A stretch of 64,000 bases of DNA from CAYWYR01 sp964462685 (GCA_964462685.1 CAYWYR010000011.1:1-64000); one strand, 5' to 3'; positions 44,872 to 54,364 are shown, numbered from the stretch's first letter. The notes: generated by a model from the sequence alone, not told the origin. Numbers and translations are program-made.

Positions 44872-45256
44872 TTTGATATTGGTATTGATATAAAATGCCC
44901 TGTTTTCTATAACTGGATTGCTTTATTTCGCATCGTAACACTTTAATACGTACAAATTAGCTAAAGTATTTTCCAGTTCGATATTATTGTTCTTATCGGT
45001 AAGTATAGACTCTATCTTGATCGTTTATCTATCCATTCTGAGACTATCAGATAAAGTCCAAGTACTACTAACGGCGAGCGTGATACAACCGAAACAATAA
45101 TAGATTTTATTACGTTTGCTATTGTCTGTATAAATGTCGAATTTCGGGATTGTGGAAAGTGTAGAAACGCGTTTTGTTTCCATTACGCTCACATTACTAT
45201 CCCGACGAATCAGAATATAAAAACATTTCACTACTTAATCCAACGGTTCAACCAAA
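44872..45256. other. Divergent intergenic region before the first EF-G gene
   Basis: About 385 bases without a gene between the protease and the EF-G at 45257. A TACGTTTG at 45111-45118 fits the Bacteroidota -7 element, but with no matching -33 at the right distance. Small open frames here are not supported. Confidence 0.4.
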
Positions 45257-47350
45257 ATGCTTGAATTATCAAAGATACGGAATATCGGTATAGCAGCCCA
45301 TATCGATTCCGGTAAGACAACACTATCGGAAAGGATCCTGTTCTATACCGGTAAGATACACGCTATCCACGAAGTACGCGGAAAAGACGGTGCTGGTGCC
45401 AAGATGGATTCTATGGAACTGGAGAAAGAGAAAGGTATCACTATCCAGTCCGCTGCCACTTACACTACTTGGGGCGATTATAATATCAATATCATTGATA
45501 CACCTGGCCACATTGACTTTACAGTAGAGGTTGAGCGTTCACTTCGTGTTCTCGATGGTGCTATACTCGTATTATGCGGCGTTGCCGGCGTTCAGTCACA
45601 GTCTATCACCGTAGAGCGCCAGATGAGAAGATATAACGTACCTCGTATCGCGTTTATCAATAAACTGGACCGTGCCGGAGCCAATCCTTTCAAAGTAGCT
45701 GCACAGTTACGTGAAAAATTATTCCATAAGACATGCTTTATCACTATACCAATCGGCCTTGAAGACAAGTTCGAAGGTGTGATCGACGTTCTGAAAATGA
45801 AAGCAATCTACTTTAAAGGTGTAGAGGGTACTGAGCCTGAAGAAGCGGAGATACCAGCAGAGTACGTAGATCAAGCAAGAGAGTACAGAAACCTTACAAT
45901 CGAGACGATTTCTGATTATGATGATGATATCGCAATGAAATTCCTTGAAGGTGAAGAAATATCAGAAGCTGAGCTTCTCCCTATTATCCGCCGCGAGACT
46001 CTTAACCTTCAGATCACGCCGGTTTTCTGCGGCTCGGCTATGAAGAACAAAGGCGTTCAGCCACTTCTAAACGGTGTTACCGATTTCCTTCCAGACCCTA
46101 CCGAGGTAGTCAACAACGCTCTTGATCTAGATAACGATGAAGCTGAAGTTCCTCTGAAAGTAAGCAGCGAAGAACCGCTGGTAGCTCTCGCATTTAAACT
46201 GGAAGATGGCAAATACGGCCAGCTTACTTATATGCGCATCTATCAAGGTATTATCAAGAAAGGCGAGAATATATTCAATACATCGAACAATAAAAAGACC
46301 AAAGTTCCTCGTCTTGTCCGAATGCACTCCGATGAGATGCACGAGATCGATGAAGCTGGAGCGGGTGATATCGTAGCACTGTTCGGTATCGATTGTGCCT
46401 CCGGTGATACATTTACCGATGGTAGATTAAACTGGGCGATGACTTCGATGTTCATACCTACCCCAGTAATCGAGCTTACAGTAAAGCCTAAGGATAAATC
46501 AGGTCAGATAAATTTCTCCAAAGCACTCAACCGTTTCACTAAAGAAGATCCGACTTTCCAGGTTGCAAGGGATGAAGAGACAGGCGATACGATAATTAAA
46601 GGTATGGGTGAGCTTCACCTCGAGGTTTATGTTGAGCGTATCAAGCGTGAATACAAAACTGAAGTAGTGGTTGGTGAGCCAAAAGTAGCATACCGTGAGA
46701 CCATTACTCAGGCTTCTGAATTTGATTATACCCACAAGAAACAATCAGGTGGTTCAGGTCAGTTCGGTCGTGTGGCGGGTCTGTTTGAGCCTATGCCGGC
46801 AGAAGGCGATACAGTTTACGAATTCGAGAACAAGATCGTTGGTGGTTCAATTCCTAAGGAATATATCCCGGCAGTTGACAAAGGATTCCAAGAGCAGATG
46901 CAGGAAGGTGTGCTTATCGGCCAACCTATCGTTGGTATAAAAGCTACTCTTAATGACGGATCGACACACGCAGTCGATTCATCTGATATGGCGTTTAAGC
47001 TCGCCGCAAAAGCTGCACTACGTGAGAATATCCAAAAGCTGAAACCAGTACTCTTGGAGCCAGTGATGAAACTTGAGACTTCCGCACCTGAGGAATTCCA
47101 GGGTGTTGTAATCGGCCAGCTTAACCAGCGCCGCGGTATCATCATAAATACAAGCTCGGATAACGGCTATGTAGTTGTGGAAGCAGAGATACCTCTGAAA
47201 GAGATGTTTGGGTACTCAACTGATCTTCGTTCGGCAACACAGGGTAAAGGCGAGTTCTCTATGGAGTTCGCAAAGTATGCCCAGATGCCTAAAATGATCC
47301 AAGAAGAGATCATCAAAGAATACGAAGCTCAAAAAGCCGCTGAGAAGTAA
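45257..47350 (+). CDS. fusA: Elongation factor G, mtEFG1/spdEFG1-like
   Basis: An EF-G, 697 residues, with GTPase motifs HIDSGKTTLSERILFYTG, NIIDTPGHIDFTVEVERSLR and NKLDRAGANPF. The switch region AKMDSMELEKEKGITIQSAA and YNVPRIAFINKLDRAG are the signature of the EF-G1 subtype of mitochondria and of the spirochete/planctomycete/deltaproteobacterial spdEFG1 set, rather than of ordinary bacterial EF-G. In those systems EFG1 performs translocation while EFG2 recycles ribosomes. It is a stand-alone gene, not in an operon, and ends at a strong terminator. A second EF-G gene occupies the str operon. Confidence 0.95.
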   Translation: MLELSKIRNIGIAAHIDSGKTTLSERILFYTGKIHAIHEVRGKDGAGAKMDSMELEKEKGITIQSAATYTTWGDYNINIIDTPGHIDFTVEVERSLRVLDGAILVLCGVAGVQSQSITVERQMRRYNVPRIAFINKLDRAGANPFKVAAQLREKLFHKTCFITIPIGLEDKFEGVIDVLKMKAIYFKGVEGTEPEEAEIPAEYVDQAREYRNLTIETISDYDDDIAMKFLEGEEISEAELLPIIRRETLNLQITPVFCGSAMKNKGVQPLLNGVTDFLPDPTEVVNNALDLDNDEAEVPLKVSSEEPLVALAFKLEDGKYGQLTYMRIYQGIIKKGENIFNTSNNKKTKVPRLVRMHSDEMHEIDEAGAGDIVALFGIDCASGDTFTDGRLNWAMTSMFIPTPVIELTVKPKDKSGQINFSKALNRFTKEDPTFQVARDEETGDTIIKGMGELHLEVYVERIKREYKTEVVVGEPKVAYRETITQASEFDYTHKKQSGGSGQFGRVAGLFEPMPAEGDTVYEFENKIVGGSIPKEYIPAVDKGFQEQMQEGVLIGQPIVGIKATLNDGSTHAVDSSDMAFKLAAKAALRENIQKLKPVLLEPVMKLETSAPEEFQGVVIGQLNQRRGIIINTSSDNGYVVVEAEIPLKEMFGYSTDLRSATQGKGEFSMEFAKYAQMPKMIQEEIIKEYEAQKAAEK

Positions 47351-47425
47351 AGCATACTGATACAACTGTAGACCCGGGCCACCGGACCGGTAAGCAGTAA
47401 GTATCTCTACATCCTGAGTGTCACA

Positions 47426-47440
47426 TTGAGCCTGTCGAAG
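47426..47440. repeat. REP-like element after the first EF-G gene
   Basis: TTGAGCCTGTCGAAG matches the element at 512-526 except for one base. Flanking GTGTC (from 47418) and GACAC (ending about 47450) form an imperfect inverted repeat around it. It lies between the EF-G stop and its terminator. Confidence 0.7.
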
Positions 47441-47461
47441 GTTTAGACACTCTAAAATACT

Positions 47462-47497
47462 AAGCCCCACTACAAAACTGTAGCGGGGCTTTTTTTG
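47462..47497 (+). terminator. Terminator after the first EF-G gene
   Basis: AAGCCCCACTACA (47462-47474) pairs with TGTAGCGGGGCTT (47479-47491) in a 13-bp stem with one mismatch and an AAAC loop, followed by T-run to 47497. Strong. Confidence 0.92.
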
Positions 47498-47552
47498 TGC
47501 ATACACTACACTTATATGGTATAATTAGGTATACACAAAGATTACGATAAAA

Positions 47553-49001
47553 ATGAAGAACACTCGAATATTACAAATTTTAGCTTTTCTGCTAATTTCA
47601 AGTGTGCTGATAGCTGAAACCCAACCCGTGGAACCCACCGATACTGATTCAGATGGATATCTGAATATATCTACACTTGCACATCTACGCTGGCTGAGTG
47701 AAGTTGATAATGGCAGTACAGATTTTGAGCTAGATAATGATATAGACGCCAGCGAAACACGCTTTTGGAACGTAGGCGATCATGATAAAACTTCTGTAAC
47801 ACCAGACAGCGCTATGGGTTGGCTGCCTATCGGTCCTGATCCTGGTGGATGGAATTTTTATCAGATTAACGGCAATAGGTACACGATATCTAATTTATAT
47901 ATAAACAGGCCTACAGAAGAGTTTGTAGGTTTCCTAAGAAGGATTAATTCTAACGAACTTAAAGACATCAAATTTAAAAATATAGATATTACAGGCCGTA
48001 TTATGGTCGGCGGGCTTGCTGGGCAAATCAGTACTACAAATACATCAGATATTGATATACATGGTTCTATTACAGGTATTAAATATGTTGGGGGTATTGC
48101 TGGTGAGATAGAGAACGGAATTACTGTAGATAGATGTAACTTTTCAGGTAAAATAGTTGGTATAGATGAAGTCGGAGGAATAGCTGGTAATTTCTGGAAT
48201 ATCGTGGATATGTCGAACTGCCAGTCAGATGCTGAAATCACCGGTGTTAGATATGTAGGCGGCATAGTCGGAAAATTCGATGGTGGGGGGTCGGAAATAT
48301 CTAAATGTGCATCATCAGGAAGTATTTTAGGAGTAGAATATGTAGGCGGTATAGCCGGGGCTTCAAGTACTGGGGAGATCTATAACTGTTATTCAAGATC
48401 ATCAATAACAGGCAACGATATTGTCGGGGGTGTTGTCGGTGAGTCTAGCGATGACTGGGGTTTATATTTCTGCTATTTTGCTGGAGAAATAGATCATATA
48501 ACTAACGGTGGTGGCATAGCTGCTCTTTTTGTTCCAAATTTTACAGATGAAGTCTTTATTGATAATTATTGGGATTTCCAGACAACCAATATAGCGAAGT
48601 CAGCAACTGGGCAGGCACGCACCACAGCCGAAATGAAAACCCAGTCAAATTATGTCGGTTGGGATTTTGAAGAGGTTTGGGCGATCGATCCAGATGTAAA
48701 TGACGGATACCCTTATCTAAGGGGTGTTCAACCCATATCATCTGTTAGCGAGAAAAATCATACCGCGTCCCCGAATCAATTAACCGTATATCCGAACCCC
48801 GCAAATAATATAATCAATATAAATACAGCTCTGTCGCCGGGCTCAATTATAACCATTACCGGTACCAACGGCATAACGCTGATGGCATTCGAAGCGCAAG
48901 GGCAGGATATAGATATTAGCACATTACCGGAAGGGGTTTATATGATTAATATCAATAATCATGGCAAAAGTCACTACGGTATGTTTGCTATTCAAAAGTA
49001 G
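47553..49001 (+). CDS. GLUG-repeat surface protein with T9SS sorting domain
   Basis: A 482-residue secreted protein. A signal peptide (RILQILAFLLISSVLIAET) is followed by a first module with an Asp-rich start (VEPTDTDSDGYLNISTLAHL), then GLUG-type repeats of about 25-30 residues each ending in a VGGIAG or similar motif, for example IKYVGGIAGEIENGITVDR. The last 80 residues (TVYPNPANNIININTALSPG ... LPEGVYMININ) are a T9SS sorting domain. Repeats of this type form long beta-helices in adhesins. It is related to the proteins at 51822-54341 and 54470-55962. Confidence 0.85.
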   Translation: MKNTRILQILAFLLISSVLIAETQPVEPTDTDSDGYLNISTLAHLRWLSEVDNGSTDFELDNDIDASETRFWNVGDHDKTSVTPDSAMGWLPIGPDPGGWNFYQINGNRYTISNLYINRPTEEFVGFLRRINSNELKDIKFKNIDITGRIMVGGLAGQISTTNTSDIDIHGSITGIKYVGGIAGEIENGITVDRCNFSGKIVGIDEVGGIAGNFWNIVDMSNCQSDAEITGVRYVGGIVGKFDGGGSEISKCASSGSILGVEYVGGIAGASSTGEIYNCYSRSSITGNDIVGGVVGESSDDWGLYFCYFAGEIDHITNGGGIAALFVPNFTDEVFIDNYWDFQTTNIAKSATGQARTTAEMKTQSNYVGWDFEEVWAIDPDVNDGYPYLRGVQPISSVSEKNHTASPNQLTVYPNPANNIININTALSPGSIITITGTNGITLMAFEAQGQDIDISTLPEGVYMININNHGKSHYGMFAIQK

Positions 49002-49021
49002 ATGTTTTTCAGAAGGTTATA

Positions 49022-49245
49022 ATGAAGCACAACTATATAGCATTTTTATCTATCACCGCTTTCTTTATTGCCACCAGTTGTAGTCAGTCAGTTATTTAAA
49101 CGGAACAATTATCAAACATAGAATTTATTTCAATGAAAAAGAGCGAGTGTGGGAGAACCGGGAGCTAATATCTGAACCAGGATTGACGATAAATGAGGTT
49201 TGGGATAAGAACGATATAGTTTATAATCCCAGCATAGCTAACTAA
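49022..49245 (+). pseudogene. Broken lipoprotein gene
   Basis: ATG 49022 opens a lipoprotein signal peptide (MKHNYIAFLSITAFFIATSC) with a lipobox-type FIATSC, but the frame stops after 25 residues at 49097-49099. Another frame continues from 49099 as NGTIIKHRIYFNEKERVWEN and so on to a stop at 49243-49245, with sensible composition. A one-base change near 49091-49099 (the TTATTTAAA run) would join them into about 74 residues. It is either a recent frameshift, a sequencing error or an unrelated short leader; decay is the best reading. Confidence 0.5.
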
Positions 49246-49277
49246 AAAAATAAAAAAATGAGATCCACCCCCACCAA

Positions 49278-49985
49278 ATGACCATCCCATTCAAATCCGA
49301 TGTATCTGATATTCCTATACCGAAGGATCTCAACGATCCCTTCTCTAGCGATGTTCCTGCATTGGCAAAAACAGCCGCCGAGGATTTCCAGCAGTATATC
49401 CTTGATGAAAGTGCCCAGTGGGGGTATGATTTCAGCACTCAGAAAGGTAAGATGTTCGGCGTGCTGGTCGTAAGAGATGCTGCCGGGGATTTATACTATC
49501 TGGCTACAGTATCCGGAAGGCTTACGAGGGATATTACTGTTCCGGCTTTTATTCCATCGGTATTTGATGATTCCACCGATGGTTACTTCATAAACAAAGG
49601 TATGTCTGGGCTTACAGACATAGGTAAGCAGATCAAAACTGAAAATGATCCAGATAAAATATCCAGGCTTGAAAAGGAAAGACGTGACAGTTCGGTTGCA
49701 CTACAACAAAGACTTTTCGAAAACTATCGATTTCATAATATAAGCGGCGAAAGCAAGAACCTTATAGATATATTCCAAGATCACCCCCGGAAAATGCCGC
49801 CCTCTGCCTCGGGCGAGTGTGCTGCACCTAAGCTTTTAGAGTATGCAATAGTCAATAGCTTGAATCCAATAGCGATAGCTGAGTTCTGGTGGGGGTTGCC
49901 AAAGAATGATAAGTTGCACAAGTCTTTCTATCCAGCTTGCGAAAGCCGTTGCCGGCCTATATTGGAATATATGTTAAACATATAG
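49278..49985 (+). CDS. Stand-alone homologue of the N-terminal domain of long RluA-type pseudouridine synthases
   Basis: A 235-residue protein without a signal peptide. It matches, from memory, the N-terminal domain found in front of RluA-type pseudouridine synthases of some bacteria: KMFGVLVVRDAAGDLYYLAT early, IDIFQDHPRKMPPSASGECA in the middle, and IAIAEFWWGLPKN then FYPACESRCRPILEYML at the end. The Cys residues of SGECAAPK, YPACES and CRP may bind zinc. The catalytic synthase domain is absent; the gene ends cleanly with a stop after the FYPAC region, and no synthase gene follows within the next ~6 kb. Either it is a single-domain form or a truncated one. Function unknown. Confidence 0.7.
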   Translation: MTIPFKSDVSDIPIPKDLNDPFSSDVPALAKTAAEDFQQYILDESAQWGYDFSTQKGKMFGVLVVRDAAGDLYYLATVSGRLTRDITVPAFIPSVFDDSTDGYFINKGMSGLTDIGKQIKTENDPDKISRLEKERRDSSVALQQRLFENYRFHNISGESKNLIDIFQDHPRKMPPSASGECAAPKLLEYAIVNSLNPIAIAEFWWGLPKNDKLHKSFYPACESRCRPILEYMLNI

Positions 49986-50071
49986 TTCTATCTGTAGCAT
50001 GTAATATCATCAGTCTTCAAATAACGGGATATTCAGTATATTAATGAAATAATTATTCTCTTCATCGGAAA

Positions 50072-50836
50072 ATGCAAATGCAAAAGTCTTCAATTATCTT
50101 ATGTCTTCTTATTTCTATTCTTGTATTTTCTTTTATCACATCTTGCGGTGATGATACTACTGCCCCGCTTGATAACCAAGTTGAAGGTGAAGTGCCGGAG
50201 GGAATGATACGGATATCTGTACTTGATAGTATTGGAGAGCCTTACCGATACGATAGTATTACGGTAGAATATGATACCCTATGGGTGTCCAATTCTACAT
50301 ATTTAAATAATAGAATCCCTACCTTTTACCCCAACCCTTCCGTTGATGAATTCACATTTGACTTTGATGTCCTTGAAACAGGAACGGTCGATATCAGAAT
50401 GCAATCAACACTTGACTCGGCAATTACTGTTGAATACGAAAGTCAAGAGTTGCATAGGGGTGGGCATAGTTTACTTTTCAGTTATAATTCTATGGAAGTA
50501 TTCAGAAGGGAAAGCTTTATTAAGTATGATTTTGATATACCTGGGCAAACCCAAACCCGCGGGGTATTATACTATGGAAATAGCATTACAAGCAATTTTC
50601 CAACGAAAATGAATCTTGATATCACCACTATAAATAATAACAGTATAAACAGTACCTATATCCCTATGATTAGTTTACTTAGCGGGTATAGTTTACCAGT
50701 AAAAGATAAAACAGGCAGATTAATCTACACTATATCCTTTACGAACTCAGTTAATATAGTTATAGACGGCGATCACGACAACCCCATCTCTCTCAAGCTA
50801 GAAGATGGCATTAATGACTATACTATAAATATGTAG
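50072..50836 (+). CDS. Lipoprotein with an internal T9SS-CTD-like fold
   Basis: A 254-residue lipoprotein; the signal peptide ends in the lipobox SFITSCGDDTTAP. From about residue 90 it has FYPNPSVDEFTFDFDVLETG and TVDIRMQSTLDSAITV, then RGGHSLLFSYNSMEVFRR, the layout of a T9SS sorting or FlgD-type Ig domain, but here in the middle of the protein and followed by another ~100 residues. It lacks a C-terminal sorting domain. It is probably anchored in a membrane. I do not recognise a functional family. Confidence 0.6.
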   Translation: MQMQKSSIILCLLISILVFSFITSCGDDTTAPLDNQVEGEVPEGMIRISVLDSIGEPYRYDSITVEYDTLWVSNSTYLNNRIPTFYPNPSVDEFTFDFDVLETGTVDIRMQSTLDSAITVEYESQELHRGGHSLLFSYNSMEVFRRESFIKYDFDIPGQTQTRGVLYYGNSITSNFPTKMNLDITTINNNSINSTYIPMISLLSGYSLPVKDKTGRLIYTISFTNSVNIVIDGDHDNPISLKLEDGINDYTINM

Positions 50837-50855
50837 CCTATCCTGCGAGAATCAA

Positions 50856-51479
50856 ATGAATAATATCACTCCCTTTTATAGTTCTGTAGATGCAATAAAG
50901 GCATTGGATAACGGAGGTCGATTTTATAACCTATTTACTAAAGCTGAAGATGGAGTTATATCTAAGTCTGAATTAGCAAGAACAGGCGGCGTTTTTTCCG
51001 ATCATGATAAAATGATGCTCTACCTGGAAATGTCTCTCTCCGAACTTGGCCAAAGCGCAAGGGAGAATGTTCTGAGCCATCTAGATGATAAGCTCCATAA
51101 ATACTATTTAGAAAATATACCAGCTAAGCTCTCCTTAGATAAAGTACAAGAAATTGGAGCTAAGTCCCAAACGGCAATTATTAGTGGTGAAGTAAGTGGG
51201 ATGTTTTCTAAGTCTGATTCGCCAGGTTTTATAATAGTTCCGGTTATGATAGGAAGTGTTCCTACTTATATGATGTCTCCCATTACCGATCAATATATCG
51301 TTTACCCAATTCAAAGCAAAGAATCGGATCAAACTTTAGTGCTCGCATACCCTAAAGGTAAACCCGAATTACCAACTGGCAGAGTATCTGTTGGCGGCGT
51401 GCTGAAAGAACTCTATTCAGATAATAAATCCTCATCTGCCAAATCACTCTACATGGAAGCTGCTTATTATATAGCATAG
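50856..51479 (+). CDS. Protein of unknown function
   Basis: A 207-residue protein starting 20 bases after the lipoprotein gene, so probably cotranscribed. No signal peptide, membrane segment or known motif. It reads as a soluble alpha-helical first half (LYLEMSLSELGQSARENVLS) followed by a beta-rich second half (FIIVPVMIGSVPTYMMSPIT). I do not recognise it. The operon-like arrangement with the lipoprotein is the only clue. Confidence 0.6.
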   Translation: MNNITPFYSSVDAIKALDNGGRFYNLFTKAEDGVISKSELARTGGVFSDHDKMMLYLEMSLSELGQSARENVLSHLDDKLHKYYLENIPAKLSLDKVQEIGAKSQTAIISGEVSGMFSKSDSPGFIIVPVMIGSVPTYMMSPITDQYIVYPIQSKESDQTLVLAYPKGKPELPTGRVSVGGVLKELYSDNKSSSAKSLYMEAAYYIA

Positions 51480-51821
51480 CAGTAATTATCTAATTTGATT
51501 ACCACATCCTATAGTTCATGCTTTAGATTATTATATCAGTCATGAGTTGTGTATTCTTCCTGACAGATATGTAAAGATAATGTCTGTTTAATAATTTAAG
51601 CAATGGCCTCATAAAAACACCAAATTAGTATGTAATTGTATAGAAATATGTATTGAGAAGTAGATAATTCATAAATATATTAATATATAGCAGAAAGATA
51701 TGCGTTTAGCAATGCATTTGGTACTATTTCTCTATATAAAAGATTATAATATCTTTCCTTTTTTGCTTATATTGTAAATTAACATAGTCTAAACAAATCA
51801 TTAACATTAATAAATATTCTT
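51480..51821. other. AT-rich intergenic region
   Basis: 342 bases of A/T-rich sequence between the unknown gene and the GLUG protein. I see no gene, terminator or clear promoter; it most likely holds the promoter and long leader of the GLUG gene. Confidence 0.4.
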
Positions 51822-54341
51822 ATGAATAAACTACTCCTACTTATGGCAGCCAGTTTCTTTGCTGGTTCCGCAGCTATGTCGCAAGTTGAACCAACCGATG
51901 ACGATGGTAACGGATTACTTAATGTATCAACTGTTGATCACCTTATCTGGATTAGCGACGCTGGCGTCGATGCGGAGCGTTGGGCTTTAGAATACGAATT
52001 GGACGGGGATATTGACGCTTCGGCAAGTTCTGCACTAAATGGTGGTATGGGATTCAGGCCGATAGGTAATTCAGCAGTTGCTTTTACTGGTACTTTTGAT
52101 GGTATGGGTAATACTATATCTGGTCTTACAATCAACAGACCTACAGAAGATTTTGTAGCTATGTTCGGAAACGCTTCTGCCGCTACAGTTTTTAATTTGA
52201 CACTTTCAGGTGCAAACATTGCAGGTAAAAATAATGTCGGGATAGCAATAGGCTATGCTGATGGTGTTGAAATCAGTCAAGTCATCGTAGAAGGTTCAGT
52301 TTCAGGTGATTTTTCTATTGGCGGATTAATTGGATTTGCTGTGAATGGAACTACCGTAAACGAAGCTATTAGCGAAGTAACTGTATCAACAAATCTTTCT
52401 AATAGTGGAAATACCGGTGGCTTAGTAGGCCTTATGGAAGATTCAGAAGTAATTAGTTCTTTAGCATTTTCAGTTGATATCGATGGTGTAAACAATGTTG
52501 GCGGTCTTGTCGGTCGTTCAGTTAGATCCGAGATAAATGACTCCGAGTCAGATGGTACCGTTGACGGTACTAATAGTGTAGGAGGCCTTCTAGGTTGGAA
52601 TGAAGAAGGATCAATTGTAGACGAAAGTTTTTCATTTGCTGACGTTAATGGTTCATCAACTGGAATTGGCGGATTGGTTGGGTACAATAACAACGAATCT
52701 ATAATAACAAATTCTGAAGCTGGTGGTTCTGTAACTGGACAGTCAGATTACGTTGGTGGCCTTGTAGGGTATAATTTCCAAGGTTCAACAGTTAGTGGAT
52801 CAGAATCTAATGGCAACGTAACTGGTGCTGGAGATTTTGTGGGAGGATTAATAGGAGCAAGTGATGACGATGGTATAGTTAACGATGTAGAATCTGATTC
52901 TGACGTTTCTGGTAATGACAACGTAGGCGGTCTGATAGGATGGCTAAACAATAACTCTACGATTTCAATGGGTGAAAGTAGTGGTTCGGTAACTGGTAAC
53001 AATAATATCGGCGGTCTTATTGGTAATGCAGATATGAGTTCTGTATCTGATGTGTCAAGTTCTTCTGATGTATCTGGTTTGATGAATATTGGGGGTATTA
53101 TTGGTTTTGGTGCTCAAGGTTCTACAACCGAAGCATATTTTAGTGGGAGTGTAAGTGCCACAACTAATGCTGGTGGTATTTTAGGTAACGGTAATTCAAC
53201 TATCAGTAATTCAAACTCTGAAGGTTCAGTTGACGGTGTATCAAATATCGGCGGTTTAGTTGGAAATTTCTCTGGATCTATGATTCGAAACACCTATTCA
53301 ACATCAGACGTGAGCGGAGATGATAACATAGGTGGTTTGGTAGGGAATAACGGCTCAGGAATGATAACAAACAGTTATGCTTCAGGTTTGGTTATGTCTA
53401 TGGGCGGAGTTGCAGGAGGTCTTGTAGGAAACGGTGGTGGCACTGCCTCAAATTCTTTCTACAGCACCGAATCTACAGGTCAGATGATATCAGCTATCGG
53501 TGAAGGAAGGACTTCAGTTGAGCTTAGACAGATAGGGAATTTCATGAATTGGGATTTTGCTAATACTTGGGCTATATTCTCAGGTGTAAACAGTGGTTTT
53601 CCAGTATTTCTAAATGACGATAGAACTCCAACTACCCCTGTTGCGCCAGTTGATAACGATGGAAATGGTCTTTTGGACATAGCATCGTTCTTTGATTTGC
53701 AATTTGCAAACGAAAATTTTAATGCATTACCTGCAGGTACTGGAGTAGAACTTTATACTGATGTAAATCTTTCGACTGCAAATGTATGGAACGGCGGTAT
53801 GGGCTTCATGCCAATCGGTGATGAGAATAATCCTTTCTCAGGAACATTCAACGGTAACGGATTCACGATTACAAACCTTGCAATAGAAAACGGCGGTAAA
53901 AACACTGGTATGTTCGGTGTTTTAGCAGGTACAGTAGAGAACTTCTCTATAAAAGACGCTGATATCGAAGGCGGTTTCGGTTCTGGTATCGTTGCAGGTG
54001 CAAATCTTGGTACTATCCGGAATGTAGAGGTTACTGGTAATCTTCGCGGGCATACTGCTGCCGGCCCGATCGCAGGTTGGAATGCCGGCACAATCGAAGA
54101 TGTTGACTTCGATGGCACAGTAACAGGCCGTTCATCAGTTGGTGGCGTTGTCGGCCTTAACACAGGCATGATATCTAACGCGATGTCCGAAGGGCGTGTT
54201 GAAGGTAAAGCTGGCGTTGGCGGCGTTGCTGGCCGTAACGAAGCAACTATCGAAAACAGTATGAGTGATTCAGAATTAACAGGTACTTCACGTGTAGGCG
54301 AAACAGTAGGTACAGTTATACAAGGCAGCACAGTTAGATAA
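51822..54341 (+). CDS. Large GLUG-repeat protein (adhesin-like), no sorting domain
   Basis: An 839-residue secreted protein. It has a signal peptide (LLLMAASFFAGSAAMS) and a first module shared with the neighbours (VEPTDDDGNGLLNVSTVDHL). At least a dozen GLUG units follow, such as VDGTNSVGGLLGWNEEGSI and VTGNNNIGGLIGNADMSSV. A second copy of the first module begins near residue 610 (VAPVDNDGNGLLDIASFFDL) and leads into more repeats. The protein ends in a repeat (GTSRVGETVGTVIQGSTVR) without the T9SS tail of its neighbours, so how it is retained or released is unclear. Repeat-rich DNA of this kind is prone to expansion or contraction. Confidence 0.85.
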   Translation: MNKLLLLMAASFFAGSAAMSQVEPTDDDGNGLLNVSTVDHLIWISDAGVDAERWALEYELDGDIDASASSALNGGMGFRPIGNSAVAFTGTFDGMGNTISGLTINRPTEDFVAMFGNASAATVFNLTLSGANIAGKNNVGIAIGYADGVEISQVIVEGSVSGDFSIGGLIGFAVNGTTVNEAISEVTVSTNLSNSGNTGGLVGLMEDSEVISSLAFSVDIDGVNNVGGLVGRSVRSEINDSESDGTVDGTNSVGGLLGWNEEGSIVDESFSFADVNGSSTGIGGLVGYNNNESIITNSEAGGSVTGQSDYVGGLVGYNFQGSTVSGSESNGNVTGAGDFVGGLIGASDDDGIVNDVESDSDVSGNDNVGGLIGWLNNNSTISMGESSGSVTGNNNIGGLIGNADMSSVSDVSSSSDVSGLMNIGGIIGFGAQGSTTEAYFSGSVSATTNAGGILGNGNSTISNSNSEGSVDGVSNIGGLVGNFSGSMIRNTYSTSDVSGDDNIGGLVGNNGSGMITNSYASGLVMSMGGVAGGLVGNGGGTASNSFYSTESTGQMISAIGEGRTSVELRQIGNFMNWDFANTWAIFSGVNSGFPVFLNDDRTPTTPVAPVDNDGNGLLDIASFFDLQFANENFNALPAGTGVELYTDVNLSTANVWNGGMGFMPIGDENNPFSGTFNGNGFTITNLAIENGGKNTGMFGVLAGTVENFSIKDADIEGGFGSGIVAGANLGTIRNVEVTGNLRGHTAAGPIAGWNAGTIEDVDFDGTVTGRSSVGGVVGLNTGMISNAMSEGRVEGKAGVGGVAGRNEATIENSMSDSELTGTSRVGETVGTVIQGSTVR

Positions 54342-54364
54342 TCTATCAAAATATATGACTATCG

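Noticed and set aside
45025..45231. Possible small minus-strand gene before the first EF-G
   Set aside because: No start context, no recognisable motif, and no conserved features; reads as a chance open frame.
47351..47552. Possible tRNA or small RNA after the first EF-G
   Set aside because: Only a REP-like element and a terminator are visible; no cloverleaf could be drawn.
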